Origin: Leptodontidium sp. MPI-SDFR-AT-0119
Taxonomy: Eukaryota > Ascomycota > Leotiomycetes > Helotiales > Leptodontidiaceae
Direction: 5' to 3'
DNA: 64,000 bases
Assembly: GCA_020726505.1 (NCBI GenBank)
Contig: JAHLEZ010000024.1
Location: 434,001-498,000, forward strand
The position numbers and the translations under genes are program-made. The notes under the pieces are model-generated. The model was not told the DNA's origin and ran no database searches. It saw only the letters and a list, made by a program, of their open reading frames with translations. Each line of letters begins with the position of its first letter. Position 1 is the first letter of the stretch. Shown here piece after piece: positions 22,901 to 32,973 of this stretch.

Positions 22901-25900
22901 TTCAAATGCACGTCCACTCTCATACTTACACGAAATATCAAAGGAAGGACATAAAGGCTCGCCTCAAGACTCAGCGGAGAAATAAAGCGCAAGAAAGGCT
23001 TCCTGCCAATATGCCACCTCAGTAGCCAAGTTCGCGAAGCACTCTTCTTGAGATCTGCCGATTCCTGTTTCCACATCCCCTAGTGTCCGAGTCTATTGTC
23101 ACTCCCGAAGGGTCAATACAGATGCAGCGCAATCATCAATTTGTGAACAAGTATAACCCTGTCATCGCTTCCGCAATCAGATACAACCACGATGTCAGCT
23201 TTACGCCAACATCACCTAAAGTCCTTGTAGTAATCTACTATATGACCAATTATACTACAAAGTCTCAGACAGACCGTAGCCAACTCGTACTTGCCGCGGC
23301 CGTTCTAAAGAAGGCCCAGGAAGTTGCGGAAGTAGAGTCTGCTTTAGATGCTGGATTGCCGACACCTCAACCTCTAGATATGGCGAAATTTGTATTGAAG
23401 GCATACTACAGGTTTACAAGAGATACAGAGGTGGGAGCTCCCGCAGTAGCTCATTTCCTCCTCCAGCAACCTTCATTCTACATGCCACGAGGATAGAGAT
23501 CTGTCACTATCAACTTCTATAGAGTGAAAAATGCTTTCCAAGCTAGCCTTGTAGCCTTGTTAGAGGATTCAGTCCCCAAATTCGAGACAGCAGAGGCAAA
23601 AGAATATACCGAACTTGACGCGGAGAGCCGTCGGCCCTCGTTGTACGAGAATTACAGCAAACGTAGTCAGAGACTAGCAAGCCTCTGTTTCTACGAGTAC
23701 GCCTCCCAAATCTATGTACAGAATTCTGCTGCCGCTACTAGGCGTTCCATGTGCTTTCCATTCGAAAATACACACCCACAGTACGCAACTCATCTCTAGG
23801 TCTCAGTGAATTCTAGCGAAGCTCTAGTAACGCCATCTCTATGTGGGAGCTTCACCCGACTTCAAGACCCCGGTGACAGTGTTCTGCCTAACACGTCTAG
23901 AACCTAAGACGAGATCGATGAGACCTTACTTAGGTTATTCTATCCGTGGAACAGACTCCCTTCGGAATTTCAACAGGACAGCCTTCGGGATCTTCGAGCC
24001 TCAGAATATAAAAATACCTACATCTAGACACTAGTTCTTAAATCTCTGCCCTCGTATCTAGTACACCTGTCTCAGAACGTTCTACTATTACGCCGGAGTA
24101 AAGAAGCTGCAGACAAGGACCGGAAGGAGCGAGGTATTGAGTTCAACGACTACTTAGAGACCGTACATGACAGTACCTGTAACGACGAGAGAGTAGTTAA
24201 CATCGACCTCGACTTTTCGGCGCTTCTTCCTACATAACATCATCTACTCCAGGCGGCCCTAGATGTCCGCGGTGATGTAAGCCATGGCTCTAGCAGGTTG
24301 CGAATCTTGCTGAGGCCAGTTAACACTGGCTCGCAATTTTGTAACAGCGCGACAGTTAGAGCGTGGGGCAAAGAACTGCAGCCGTCATTGGACCATAAAG
24401 CTGAAGCTGAAATCTGTGATAGCACAGCCCCAGTTCCTACGCCTAATCAATCGGCTTGCCTAGTCCCTTCTCTCAGCAACCTACCTCTTCATAAAGCCTC
24501 ACTATCTAGCCTACGGGCTATATTTCACACTACGCCTACTGTCGACTCGGTTCTTTCCTTAATCGAGAGCCAGTATCAGCTTAATAGCAAGCAGCAGCTC
24601 ATCGTCCGCGCTTTATTCGACCGGATCTTACATCCTATTCTGATTCGTACCGCTAGGGATCAATTCCTACTCTACCTCGGAGGCGTCGGTGGAGTTGGCA
24701 AGACATACTTAATTAAGGCTTTTCTTCTTGGCCTCTCCGTTATTGAGAAACGAGAAGATGTTCTCCTAACAGCTTCTACTAGAGCTACGACTGCCAACAT
24801 TGGCGGCTCGACTTACCACTCTGCCCTTACTTTGTATAGCAACCAACCTGTACGACCAGCAACCAGATTAAGGCTTGCGCACAAAAAGATCTTCATCATC
24901 GATGAGATCAGTATAGTCAGCCTTGAGAGCCTTATTCAGCTAGATGACCGCTGCAATGCCATATAGGACACAAATAGAGAAGGCTCGACAGTCTTTGGCG
25001 GCCTTCCTATTGTAATCTTATTAGGAGACTTCAATCAATTTACTCCTGTAAGTGGCCATGCAATCTAGAGACAGGACGTGTCCTACAGTCAAGTCCTGCA
25101 AACTAGAAAGTCTATATAGTCCCGATTCGATAAGGTAGTTATCCTCACAGAGCAAATGCGCCAAGTAGAAGACTTACCTTTCCAAGGCATCTTAGAGAGA
25201 GCGCGCTCTGCAACTTTAACAGAAGAAGACGTAACTGTCTTGAATTCCCAGACGGTAGCTGCAAGAGAAGCAAGAGGAGAGTATCCGCTAGATCGGGCTA
25301 TAATCCGGATTAATTAACTTCGCGAGGACGTAAATCTCACTCATCTTGAAAACTTCGCTAAAAAGACGGGACAGAAGATATATCTCTTCCCTACTTGGCA
25401 CGACACGCCAAATACAGCTACTATCGATCACGCACTCCTTGTCAGGATGATGTTCCGGGTAGGGGAGGCAGGCAAGCTCAAAGGACTAGGTTTATTTGCT
25501 TTTACTAAGGGGATGCCTGTTATGCTGCTACACAATATAATGACTAGCTCAGGCCTAGTCAATGGTATGACTGCGACTGCAGAGAGGGCGATCTTAGATA
25601 TCGATGTACTACGTGAGTATCTCCTTCCCTAGGCAACTTAGCTGATGATTCTTTAAAAGCTACCTAGATAGAGCTAGACGACCTATACGTCCTCTGCACT
25701 TCCCCTCTCCTATGCCTCCTCGTACGCCCAACTCACAAACACGACCTCTCGTTCCCAAGCATACCTTCCACGCTCGTCCCGATCCTACCAATCGAGATGA
25801 CAGGAGAAATCTCTGAGCTCTCAAACCTTACATTCCGTTAGTACTAAGTTCCGTTGACCTTAGGCTTTGCATTTACAGATTACAAGTGTCAGGGCTGTAC

Positions 25901-26135
25901 CTTCCACAGCCTTATTGTCGATCTGAAATTTCCTCCTCAGCGCGGTCTTAGTGAGTATAAAAAATGGACCTCTATTAACGTCCAGCTAGGAAGGTTGAGG
26001 TCACTGTCTGGCGTCTAGTTGCGAGAGCCTATTACCCTTGCCGATCTTCAAGCTTCTCCTCACAAAGATCTACAAATTGAACTTTCGCGGCTAGAACGAA
26101 TTGAGCAAAGCACCCTTCAGTCGTGGGCTACTTGA
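19918..26135 (+). pseudogene. Helitron RepHel (HUH replication initiator plus PIF1-type helicase), stop-riddled
   Basis: Rolling-circle transposase-helicase. Exons 19918-21682, 21741-21984, 22041-25612 and 25660-26135 (introns of 58, 56 and 47 nt, all GT-AG) keep a single frame of about 2,018 codons, interrupted by roughly 30 point-mutation stops. Order: charged coiled-coil N-terminus; CGICG-containing segment; DUF6570-like region (LNTVEECFIARAHVIG); Helitron_like_N with AYFTSAFPTLFPYGIRG and the HUH signature LHLHGFAW (His codons 22639-22647). The helicase has Walker A GGVGGVGKTYL, Walker B FIIDEIS, LLGDFNQFTPV, LTEQMRQ and, near the end, GFAFTDYKCQGCTF. ATG 19918 is supported by the equivalent, undamaged ATG in unit 3 at 28097. 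No frameshift was found. The HUH and Walker residues survive, but the stops preclude translation. Confidence 0.85.
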
Positions 26136-26465
26136 TATTTCACATAGCCCTCGGAACTCCAGAATCGTCATTGTTAGATAGTACTAACGCAGCGTGACTG
26201 GAGCTAGTAGCGCCATCTGCCGCTGACTCGCGACACAAACCTTACTACAGTTGAAGAAAGTCAAAAGCCCTGAACAAAGTTAAAACCCCTCTATTTGCCT
26301 CCCGAATTCCTGTATTTTTACAGAATATAACGTAATACATCAACTTATAGATTATCTAATGAATTAGTGGGATTATTAGATGGAGTGCCGTAAAGAGGAT
26401 TTCTACTACTAAATCCTCCGGATTGTCCAAAACAACCAGTTCTCATTAACCTATTTCCTCTGACG

Positions 26466-27241
26466 ATGCCAATTGTTACACGCGACAGGCGAGGAAAGAG
26501 GGCTAGGGAGACATCTGAGGATGCTGATGACCCTGAAGCATCCTTAGAGAGAGAGACTGGCGACGTAGACTTAGTAAGTGTTTCGCACACATAGTCTGTC
26601 CGTTACACTGAGATGAATAGTCACCTGCTACTACAAACCAGACGCTGGGCGGTAGCTCTTTAAGCTCACTCTCATCTCCCAACCTTTCCTCGTCCTTCAG
26701 GGAAGAAATACGAACCCCTCCTCCTCAATCGATCTTTAGCCGAGTGCCGAACATAAATTACTTTCGCGACCAAGAGATATTTATGGAAAACCTTGCAGAA
26801 CTACGCCCGCAGCTGAGCTGGGACCTTCTCTAAGGTTCCACAATAAAATGGCTCTCACATAACGACCCCGAGGAAGAGTACAATAATGACAACCCACATA
26901 CAAAGCTTAGGATCATTCTTGTAGGCGAGATTGGTACTTTTCTCAGTCTCAAGACAGCAGACAATCACTTTAGCCCAGACAAGCCGGAATTCTCTATTCA
27001 ATTGCTAGTAGAAGATACTACATTAAATGTCTTAAAGGACCTGCTCACCCGTTGTGGGGATGGATATACTGTCAAGAGCCCGTTGAGGATCAAGGTCCCT
27101 GAGTCAGAGCTCTTGTCCGACTCTTTCGATAGCGGCGACCTATTCCCTAATAGATTCGACGGAACTTCTATAACTAACGAAAATGATGGACTAACGTTGG
27201 CGGCTTCCGCTTTCGGGGCGGGTGACAAAGTTGCGGTTTAA
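26466..27241 (+). pseudogene. Second Helitron-borne gene, unknown function, one internal stop
   Basis: Exon 1 (26466-26573) encodes a basic then acidic leader (MPIVTRDRRGKRARE); an intron (26574-26641, GTAAGT donor, ACCAG acceptor) joins in phase 0 to exon 2 (26642-27241). The product would be about 235 aa, broken only by one TAA near 26833 where CAA is expected. Segments include SLSSPNLSSSFREE, SIFSRVPNINYFRDQEIFME, TKLRIILVGEIGTFLSL and IQLLVEDTTLNVLKDLL; the C-terminus is acidic. It lies between the RepHel stop and the Helitron 3' end in the same orientation, so it is carried inside the element. I do not recognise any domain; it could be an element-encoded accessory protein or a captured host gene. 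Confidence 0.6.
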
Positions 27242-27652
27242 GTTTAGTTTGGAGTTTACAGTTTCAAAGACAGATCCGGGCCGACGTTCAGATTACTAAA
27301 GTTGTAGAAGTTACAACCGGGTCTTTCTAGATCGCCAAGTCAAAAGAGAGACCCAATCACTCCACGAAAGAGAAGGAGGTAGTCCGATGACACTTGCAGT
27401 GCAAGCTTTGTATTGTATCTCTTAACGATTACTTTACCACACTATCTGACGTACTTTGTTTGATCACCTGCTTCCGGTCTTCTATTTGTTCACTGCCTGC
27501 GTATTTCCCTAAGAGTACTAGATCTATTTCGTATGTCATGCATACACTCCATCTCCTTAGTGCTAGACCTGTGTCAGGTGTCACGTGGGTTTCTACATGT
27601 TTATTTTGTTCTATACCAGGCCTCTTCTTAGGTACCAAAGTACGAAGGCTTC

Positions 27653-27673
27653 GTGCGTGCCGTCGGCTAGCAC
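27653..27673 (+). repeat. 3'-terminal hairpin of Helitron unit 1
   Basis: Imperfect 21-nt stem-loop GTGCGTGCC-GTC-GGCTAGCAC followed by TCTTG at the unit end. It presumably acts as the rolling-circle termination signal; this is inferred from position. Confidence 0.65.
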
Positions 27674-27678
27674 TCTTG

Positions 27679-27867
27679 CCGAGCTTTAAAGGGGTCTTCA
27701 GCTGGTCACTCTCACGTGCGGAGATCCATTGTTGATTTTCGCTTCCGTCCCGCTCGCATTGACCTCGTGTCACGTGGGTTTCTACATGTTTGTATTGTTC
27801 TATACCAGACCTCTTCTTACGTACCAAAGTACGAAGGCTTCGTGCGTGCCGTAGGCTAGCACTCTTG
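27679..27867 (+). mobile_element. Helitron unit 2, 189-bp minimal copy
   Basis: It begins CCGAGCTTTAAAGGGGTC directly after the CTTG of unit 1, keeps about 88 bp of the 5' end, then joins about 100 bp of the 3' end (GTGTCACGTGGGTTTCTACATG to the hairpin at 27842-27862 and TCTTG). All coding sequence is missing. It is essentially both ends fused and lies in the same orientation as its neighbours. Confidence 0.75.
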
Positions 27868-28754
27868 TTTTTAGCCGAGCTTTTTAAAGGGGCCGTCAGC
27901 TGGTCGCTCTCACGTGCGGAGATCGGTTGTTGACTTTCGCTTCTGTCCCGCTTGTATTGACCTCTTCCGTGGCACCATCTGTTTTGACTTTTGTTTCCCC
28001 GCATAAGGTGTCTCTGGCATCTGACGTCACTCAACCCAACATCTTCTTTCTCTTCTGTCGTCGACTACGTTGGCATTCTGCATTTGTCTACTTGACATGG
28101 GAATTGCTTCTTCTCGTCCGTCCCTAGTCACTCCTCGCGAGTCTCGATCCCCTGGTCCTGATACTACCCAATGGGAGGCAGCGAATCAGCAGCGGTTAGC
28201 TGCGATTGAACTCCAGAGGGAAAAGATTCGAGATTTGGAACGCCGAGCACGACAGCGCGAGATCGATAATACGGCCAAGCGGCTAGAATCCCGAGAGGAA
28301 AGGGCCAGAGAGCTAGAACTTCAAGCACGACGGCATAAACCCCACACCCCTGAGCTAGAAAGAGAAGTATGCGGTGCGAAGCCTGGACGAACAGAATCGA
28401 CCCGATAACTCCACGTAAGAGAAGGAGATAGTCCGAAAGTCATCGGACACTTGCAGTGCAAGCTTTGTATTGTATCTCTTAACGGTTACTTTACAACACA
28501 ATCGGACGTACTTTGTTTGATCGCCTGTTTCCGGTCTTCTATCTGTTTAGTAGCTGTGTATTTCTCCAAAAGTACTAGACCTATTTCGTATGTCATGCGC
28601 ACGCTCCCCCTTAGTATTTATTTACTTCTGCGCCAGGTCTAGACCTGTGTTATATAGCACGTGGATTTCTACATGTTTACTTTGTTCCATACCAGACCTC
28701 TTTTTAAGAACGAAAGTACGAAGGCTTCGTGCGTGCCGCAGGCTAGCACTCTTG
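27868..28754 (+). mobile_element. Helitron unit 3, 887-bp internally deleted copy
   Basis: A 5' end (TTTTTAGCCGAGCTTTTTAAAG) and the first ~100 codons of RepHel are joined near 28400 to the 3' region that in unit 1 starts near 27350 (CTCCACGTAAGAGAAGGAGATAG). It ends with the hairpin at 28729-28749 plus TCTTG. This unit has fewer CpA-to-TpA changes than unit 1, so it shows the pre-mutation state at several unit 1 stop codons. Confidence 0.75.
28097..28408 (+). pseudogene. Truncated RepHel N-terminus in Helitron unit 3
   Basis: From ATG 28097 an open frame of 103 codons corresponds to the first ~100 residues of RepHel (MGIASSRPSL, ELQREKIRDLERRARQREID, ESREERARELELQAR). It is a highly charged, heptad-like segment likely to form a coiled coil. 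In unit 1 the same segment carries TAA and TAG codons where this copy has CAA and CAG. The frame then runs into 3' element sequence and stops, so no catalytic domain is present. Any product would be a short coiled-coil peptide; nothing shows that it is expressed. Confidence 0.7.
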
Positions 28755-28775
28755 TAGCCGAGCTTGAAAAGGGGG
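28755..28775 (+). repeat. Fourth Helitron 5' tip, truncated
   Basis: Immediately after unit 3 comes TAGCCGAGCTTGAAAAGGGGG, the element's left tip, after which similarity to the other units ends. It suggests a further, truncated unit. Confidence 0.6.
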
Positions 28776-30035
28776 TATGTCACGTGACCGTGTATTTTAA
28801 GCGATACCTTCGGTAAGAGGACGTATCTGTTACAAACTCGTATCAAGACAGCCTCATAGCTTCGGAGAAGTCCACAGTGCCTTCAACGGAACTGAGATCC
28901 ACTGAACTGCAGAAGCACTGTGGAGCCAGCAAAGGCAAAGTGACGCGTACCAACGCCAACCGGCAACCCGGTTCTACATGTCAAGCGCTAGCTCTTATTC
29001 AAATCCCAGCTGTATTATGGAGATGGGGGGTAGTTGGTCCTGGAATTCCCCTGTCCGGACTCAACATCCTATTTCGGTACGATGTTATGCTAAATTCAAA
29101 CTCCACTCGAGGGTAGCTGGTGCAATCTTACTATGCTACGATTCTGTTTTAGTCAGTTAAGAACCACACTAATGATCATCTACAACCAGCGGTAAGTGTA
29201 CGGCTCTAACGGTATGAGAAGCTTGGTAATGCTATTCCAAGGCTCGCTGCTGCGCCTCTATCGGGGTGAGCTCGAGCCCTTCGCTTCACAGATTGTAACT
29301 AGAGATCCCTTTTTGTCCGGCTAGGAGAACCTCCTGACAGAGTGAGCTTTCAATGGTGGGCAATACACGGTCCTAAGAGAATGTTTTCCCGGCGTCTCAA
29401 CGTGTCCCTGGCTTAGGACTGATCCACGTAGACCGCCGTGCTCTGTTCGATTTGGCATGATAGTGGAGACGGGTTCTTTTTCTACAGCCAACAGTCGCAC
29501 TTGCTGGGGGCTTAAGAAGTCGTAATCTACTAGTTCAAGGGCTTACATGCACATACAGTAGTCCACTGTAGTACGTTTGCTACGGAGTTCCCGAACTTGC
29601 CAGGGATTTGGAGGATAAGCCCTTGTGACCACCTAAGCTGTCTTCTATCCAACTAACATCAATATTCGCCTGCCTAACAGATTAGCGCCTCTCCAGATAA
29701 TGGCAGAGCGCAAAATTCATTGGACCGGTGGTTGTTCTTAGGCACTAATTGTGGAGAACTTCTCCGAGAACTAAGGGCCATCGGGAATCGAAGGCTTGGA
29801 TGCAGCCTGTAATATCTGAGTTAGATATTATTACTCCGGCGCTGACGTTTTTTACGTATCTAGGCAGGGGTTTTCAGCTTGGAATTGTGGTCAAGACTCT
29901 CGGCAGAATGGTTGTTTACAATAGCGAGGCAGACTAGACCCGTGTCGCCCAGGGGGCTTCAAGTATAAAAGGACGATGAGCAGCCAACTATCCTCTATTC
30001 TCATTCACTACTATCTAACACCTTTGATTCACGGT
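28776..30035. other. 1.26-kb stretch without a supported gene; promoter at its right end
   Basis: Short open frames exist but none shows a domain or a splice structure. A TATAAAA at 29964-29970 and a CT-rich leader at the right edge belong to the next gene. Confidence 0.35.
29964..29970 (+). promoter_or_regulatory. TATA box of the coiled-coil gene relic
   Basis: TATAAAA lies about 70 bp before the ATG at 30036 and is followed by a pyrimidine-rich leader, as in many fungal promoters. Confidence 0.45.
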
Positions 30036-31060
30036 ATGAGTCCACAATGCCAGAATACGATGGAAGGGGGAGACGACATTCAAGGTACTAAAGTGTGAGT
30101 CATTATCATGTATATTGTTCCTCTCTATAATAAGAGCTAATCTTTCTCCTTTAGACTCCATAGTCGTTCCAGAGAGTCAACCCCATCAGATGTAACCGCC
30201 ATTCTTGCCCCTAAGCCAGTATGATATAGATTCCACTTCGGGCTTGAGATTTCAGACCTGACTATGACATCAGGCGTCAATACGAGCCCCTTACCAGGGT
30301 GAGGACAGTCGAGTCACCCTACTGCGAAGTAAGCTTGCACTAATTGCCCCCATCCATATACTCACTAACATCTTAAGATTTCGATGATAAGCTCCAGGAA
30401 TAGGCAGCACCATTTGTTGCGGGGAAGTTTATAGAACAGGAAGGACAACCCGATGACCACATCACTATTTCTATCGAGATGGCTCGCTTTTACCAACTTA
30501 TAACTCGAGGTTTTATTCGTGAGTTTACCTATTATCTGCTAATAGCTATTCCTAATCTTCTCTCGCCCTTTTTAGAGGTTTTAGAAAAACTGCAATCAGA
30601 AAAGGGACAGTTAGAGTACGACAGTTGGAAATTACAAAATGACAACCAGCAACTGCAACAACACAGTTGGCAACTACAGGCAGAGTGGCACGAAATGAAA
30701 GGCGAGTAACTTTTTCTCTCCGATAATCTCAACCGATTTTATACTTAACTAACTTACATTACAGCCCGTACAGCGTTTCTAGAATCTGAGAATGATCAAT
30801 TAAAAGGTCGGTTCACTATTCATTGGAAGACTCTCATAATAATAATTCTAGCAGTCAAACACAGTGCCTTAGAAAAGAAGGAACCCGAATTGGAATGTAC
30901 AGTTACAAGTAATAGCAACCTGCGGGAACAGTTAGATACTGTGGACCGTGGATGTATGGCGCAGGGAGAAGTCACGATTGAGATGTGTGCTGCACGTAAG
31001 ACAGAGACAATAGAGGAGGAAGGGGAAGGCCGGAGCAGAAAACGGCGTAGGGAAGAGTGA
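30036..31060 (+). pseudogene. Multi-exon coiled-coil protein gene, lightly damaged
   Basis: ATG 30036 starts exon 1 (MSPQCQNTMEGGDDIQGTK); the intron at 30095-30154 joins in phase to LHSRSRESTPSDVTAILAPK. A TGA (30222) follows, then YRFHFGLEISDLTM. A third intron region near 30299-30377 does not keep frame cleanly, and a TAG lies at 30401. Then the sequence is coherent: ISIEMARFYQLITRGFI, an intron at 30519-30575, and a Gln-rich coiled coil (LQSEKGQLEYDSWKLQNDNQ). The intron at 30702-30764 would need a GC donor (AAAG|GCGAGT). The last exon ends in a basic tail (RSRKRRREE) with stop at 31058. Family not recognised; the basic tail could be a nuclear signal. The LINE inserted about 105 bp downstream. 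Confidence 0.5.
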
Positions 31061-31165
31061 AACTAGAGATGTATCCGCGCGTCTTCGGTTTCTTGCTTAT
31101 TCTCAATCTTTTCAACTACTTTAAAATAGCATATCACCATCATCAACCTCATATAATACCAATAT

Positions 31166-31188
31166 TGCACATCACACCCACGATCAAC
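31166..31188 (+). repeat. Target-site duplication, left copy (LINE)
   Basis: The 23 bp TGCACATCACACCCACGATC-AAC are repeated exactly at 37159-37181, on the far side of the LINE tail. Confidence 0.9.
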
Positions 31189-31440
31189 ATCTCTTTTTGC
31201 GGAGAATTTTTTCTTCGAAATTCGTCAAATTAGTTAACCCAAACCATTGACCGACGCTCACAGAGTCAATCGCAACTGTCCCCAGTTGTCTTGGACAACT
31301 GGTGGTTGAGTTAGTAAATACTCAACTCACGTGAAAATCTTGCAAACCAGCCCTGAAGCCATCACACCTCCCCAAACATATATACGACCAATCACAAACA
31401 GCAATCAGATCTCTAGAGACCTGTTAAGACCTCCCACAAC

Positions 31441-32973
31441 ATGTCAGACTCAATGGACACACAAACAGACCTCCCGGACGGAACCCAGGTGATATTGGGA
31501 AGCTCCATCCCTAACACCCCAACACACAGCAACGGAGGCCTCCTACCTAACTCAGACGACCCAGCCCCTTCTAGCCCTACCTTAAGCAGACAGCAGAGAA
31601 CTATTCAACCACAATTCAACCCCAACAGCTTCGGCAGAGGAGATCTAAACCTAAGCCCCTTTACAGGGGGAGTATCCACACCAAATCTGGATTTTGCCTC
31701 CGCTCACCGCCCCCCAATACAGCCTACTAAGAGACCAAACGACACTCAATTCAACCCACGCAGCACCAAATACACCAAGAACGTGGCACCAAGAACAGTA
31801 AACGAAGCTCTGTTACAAGCTAGACAACTGTTATGCTGGGCCCTAGGAAGAGAAGAGAACGAAGACAGCAAAACCAGCATTATACACCTGATCTCCCAAT
31901 TTCAAGAACATATGGACGGAAACCCAGTGCAATCAGCGGCAAAACACATCATCAACACTGCCAACTACCTAGGGAACACGGCTCTGAAGCTTACGAAGGC
32001 TAAAAGCGCTGAAAAACCGACAGCCCAGCAAAATCCCCCGCGAAACACCCCTCTAAACGGCCCCCAAAATGGCCCTGGCCTAATGTCCTCCATGTTCAGT
32101 CCTGAATCACGTGGAACCACCATACACCTGCAAAGAACACCAAAACCCACTCCACAACAAGCCGCAGAGAAGAGAAGAGAAGCCAAAAGGCAGAAACGAC
32201 TGATTCTGACTAAAACTACACTTGAAGGCTTTAACGAAATCGACTCTCTCGACCTACGCAACAAAATCAACCAAGAAATCAAAGCCAGGACCCATCTAGG
32301 ACCCGTAGTTAGCACGGTCACTAGGTCTCTTCAAAAGAATCTGATTATTACAACCACGGACGACTTCAAAGCAGAAATGCTCCAGGCCCATGAAGACCTC
32401 TTAAGACAACTCATCACTTACCAAACCGCAAAGGTAGACACCCAATACTACAAAGTAGTCGCCCATAGTATTCCACTAAGAGTATTCAACACCGATGGAG
32501 GCATGGCGGTTATCAAAGACGAGATCCTAACCTTCAACAAAGGATTGGACCTAGAACTCGTCGGAGAACCATACTGGCTGACTTCCCGGGAAAAACGAAT
32601 GGACCCCAATCAACTCCACGGCTCAGTCATAATCTCCTTTCGGAAAGAAGAGGACGCCAGGAAAGCAATCCGAAACAGGCTCCAAATAGCTGGAATCAGC
32701 GCTAGGGTGGAAAAACTCCATTCTACCTCCCCTCTTATACAATGTACAAACTGCTGGGGATTCGGCCACTTGCAACAATACTGCAAAAGAACCCCAATAT
32801 GCAGAATATGTGCAAAGGAACATGCAACACAGCAGCACCACTGCTCGAACTGCCAAACCGCTGGGAAATCATGCCAACACACCACATTCAAATGCGCTAA
32901 CTGCGGAGGCAGCCATTCAGCGGACAGTAAAAGATGCGAACTCTCCCCCTCTCACCCTACGGAGAAAGCATGA
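31441..32973 (+). CDS. LINE ORF1, gag-like RNA-binding protein with zinc knuckles, 510 aa
   Basis: It presumably coats element RNA and escorts it during retrotransposition. ATG 31441 follows the leader and the frame is open to TGA 32971-32973. The N-terminal ~230 residues are Pro/Asn/Thr-rich and probably disordered, with a helical patch (NEALLQARQLLCWALGREEN). The middle is basic (AAEKRREAKRQKRLILTKTT). The C-terminus (about 435-499) has three zinc-knuckle-like motifs: CTNCWGFGHLQQYC (C-x2-C-x4-H-x4-C), CRICAKEHATQQHHC and CANCGGSHSADSKRC. That arrangement is typical of ORF1 proteins of fungal Tad-like and insect I/R1-like elements. The stop overlaps the ORF2 start as ATGA. Confidence 0.9.
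   Translation: MSDSMDTQTDLPDGTQVILGSSIPNTPTHSNGGLLPNSDDPAPSSPTLSRQQRTIQPQFNPNSFGRGDLNLSPFTGGVSTPNLDFASAHRPPIQPTKRPNDTQFNPRSTKYTKNVAPRTVNEALLQARQLLCWALGREENEDSKTSIIHLISQFQEHMDGNPVQSAAKHIINTANYLGNTALKLTKAKSAEKPTAQQNPPRNTPLNGPQNGPGLMSSMFSPESRGTTIHLQRTPKPTPQQAAEKRREAKRQKRLILTKTTLEGFNEIDSLDLRNKINQEIKARTHLGPVVSTVTRSLQKNLIITTTDDFKAEMLQAHEDLLRQLITYQTAKVDTQYYKVVAHSIPLRVFNTDGGMAVIKDEILTFNKGLDLELVGEPYWLTSREKRMDPNQLHGSVIISFRKEEDARKAIRNRLQIAGISARVEKLHSTSPLIQCTNCWGFGHLQQYCKRTPICRICAKEHATQQHHCSNCQTAGKSCQHTTFKCANCGGSHSADSKRCELSPSHPTEKA

Larger units (their letters stand above)
19682..27678 (+). mobile_element. Helitron, autonomous-type unit 1 (about 8 kb), inactivated
   Basis: The left tip TAGCCGAGCTTTTAAAGGGG recurs, with variation, at the start of the three later units. 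The right end carries a 21-nt imperfect hairpin (27653-27673, arms GTGC..GCC / GGC..GCAC) followed by TCTTG. The word TAGCCGA at the left tip is matched inverted (TCGGCTA) inside the right hairpin: asymmetric terminal repeats, as described for non-canonical Helitron2-type elements. The right tip CTTG differs from the canonical CTRR. The unit carries a RepHel gene and one further gene, both with RIP-type stops. A shorter unit directly follows at 27679. Confidence 0.75.

Noticed and set aside
27429..28034. A 201-codon open frame on the minus strand with internal peptide repeats.
   Set aside because: It lies entirely in the repeated non-coding ends of the tandem Helitron units; its repeats simply mirror those ends.
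1..31060. Possible reassignment of TAG (and TAA) to Gln or Trp, since many frames are coherent apart from these codons.
   Set aside because: The intact hAT, LINE and 2EXR genes have no internal TAG or TAA, the 2EXR gene ends in TAG, and the lost codons are a mixture of CAG, CAA and TGG, which is what C-to-T change on both strands produces.
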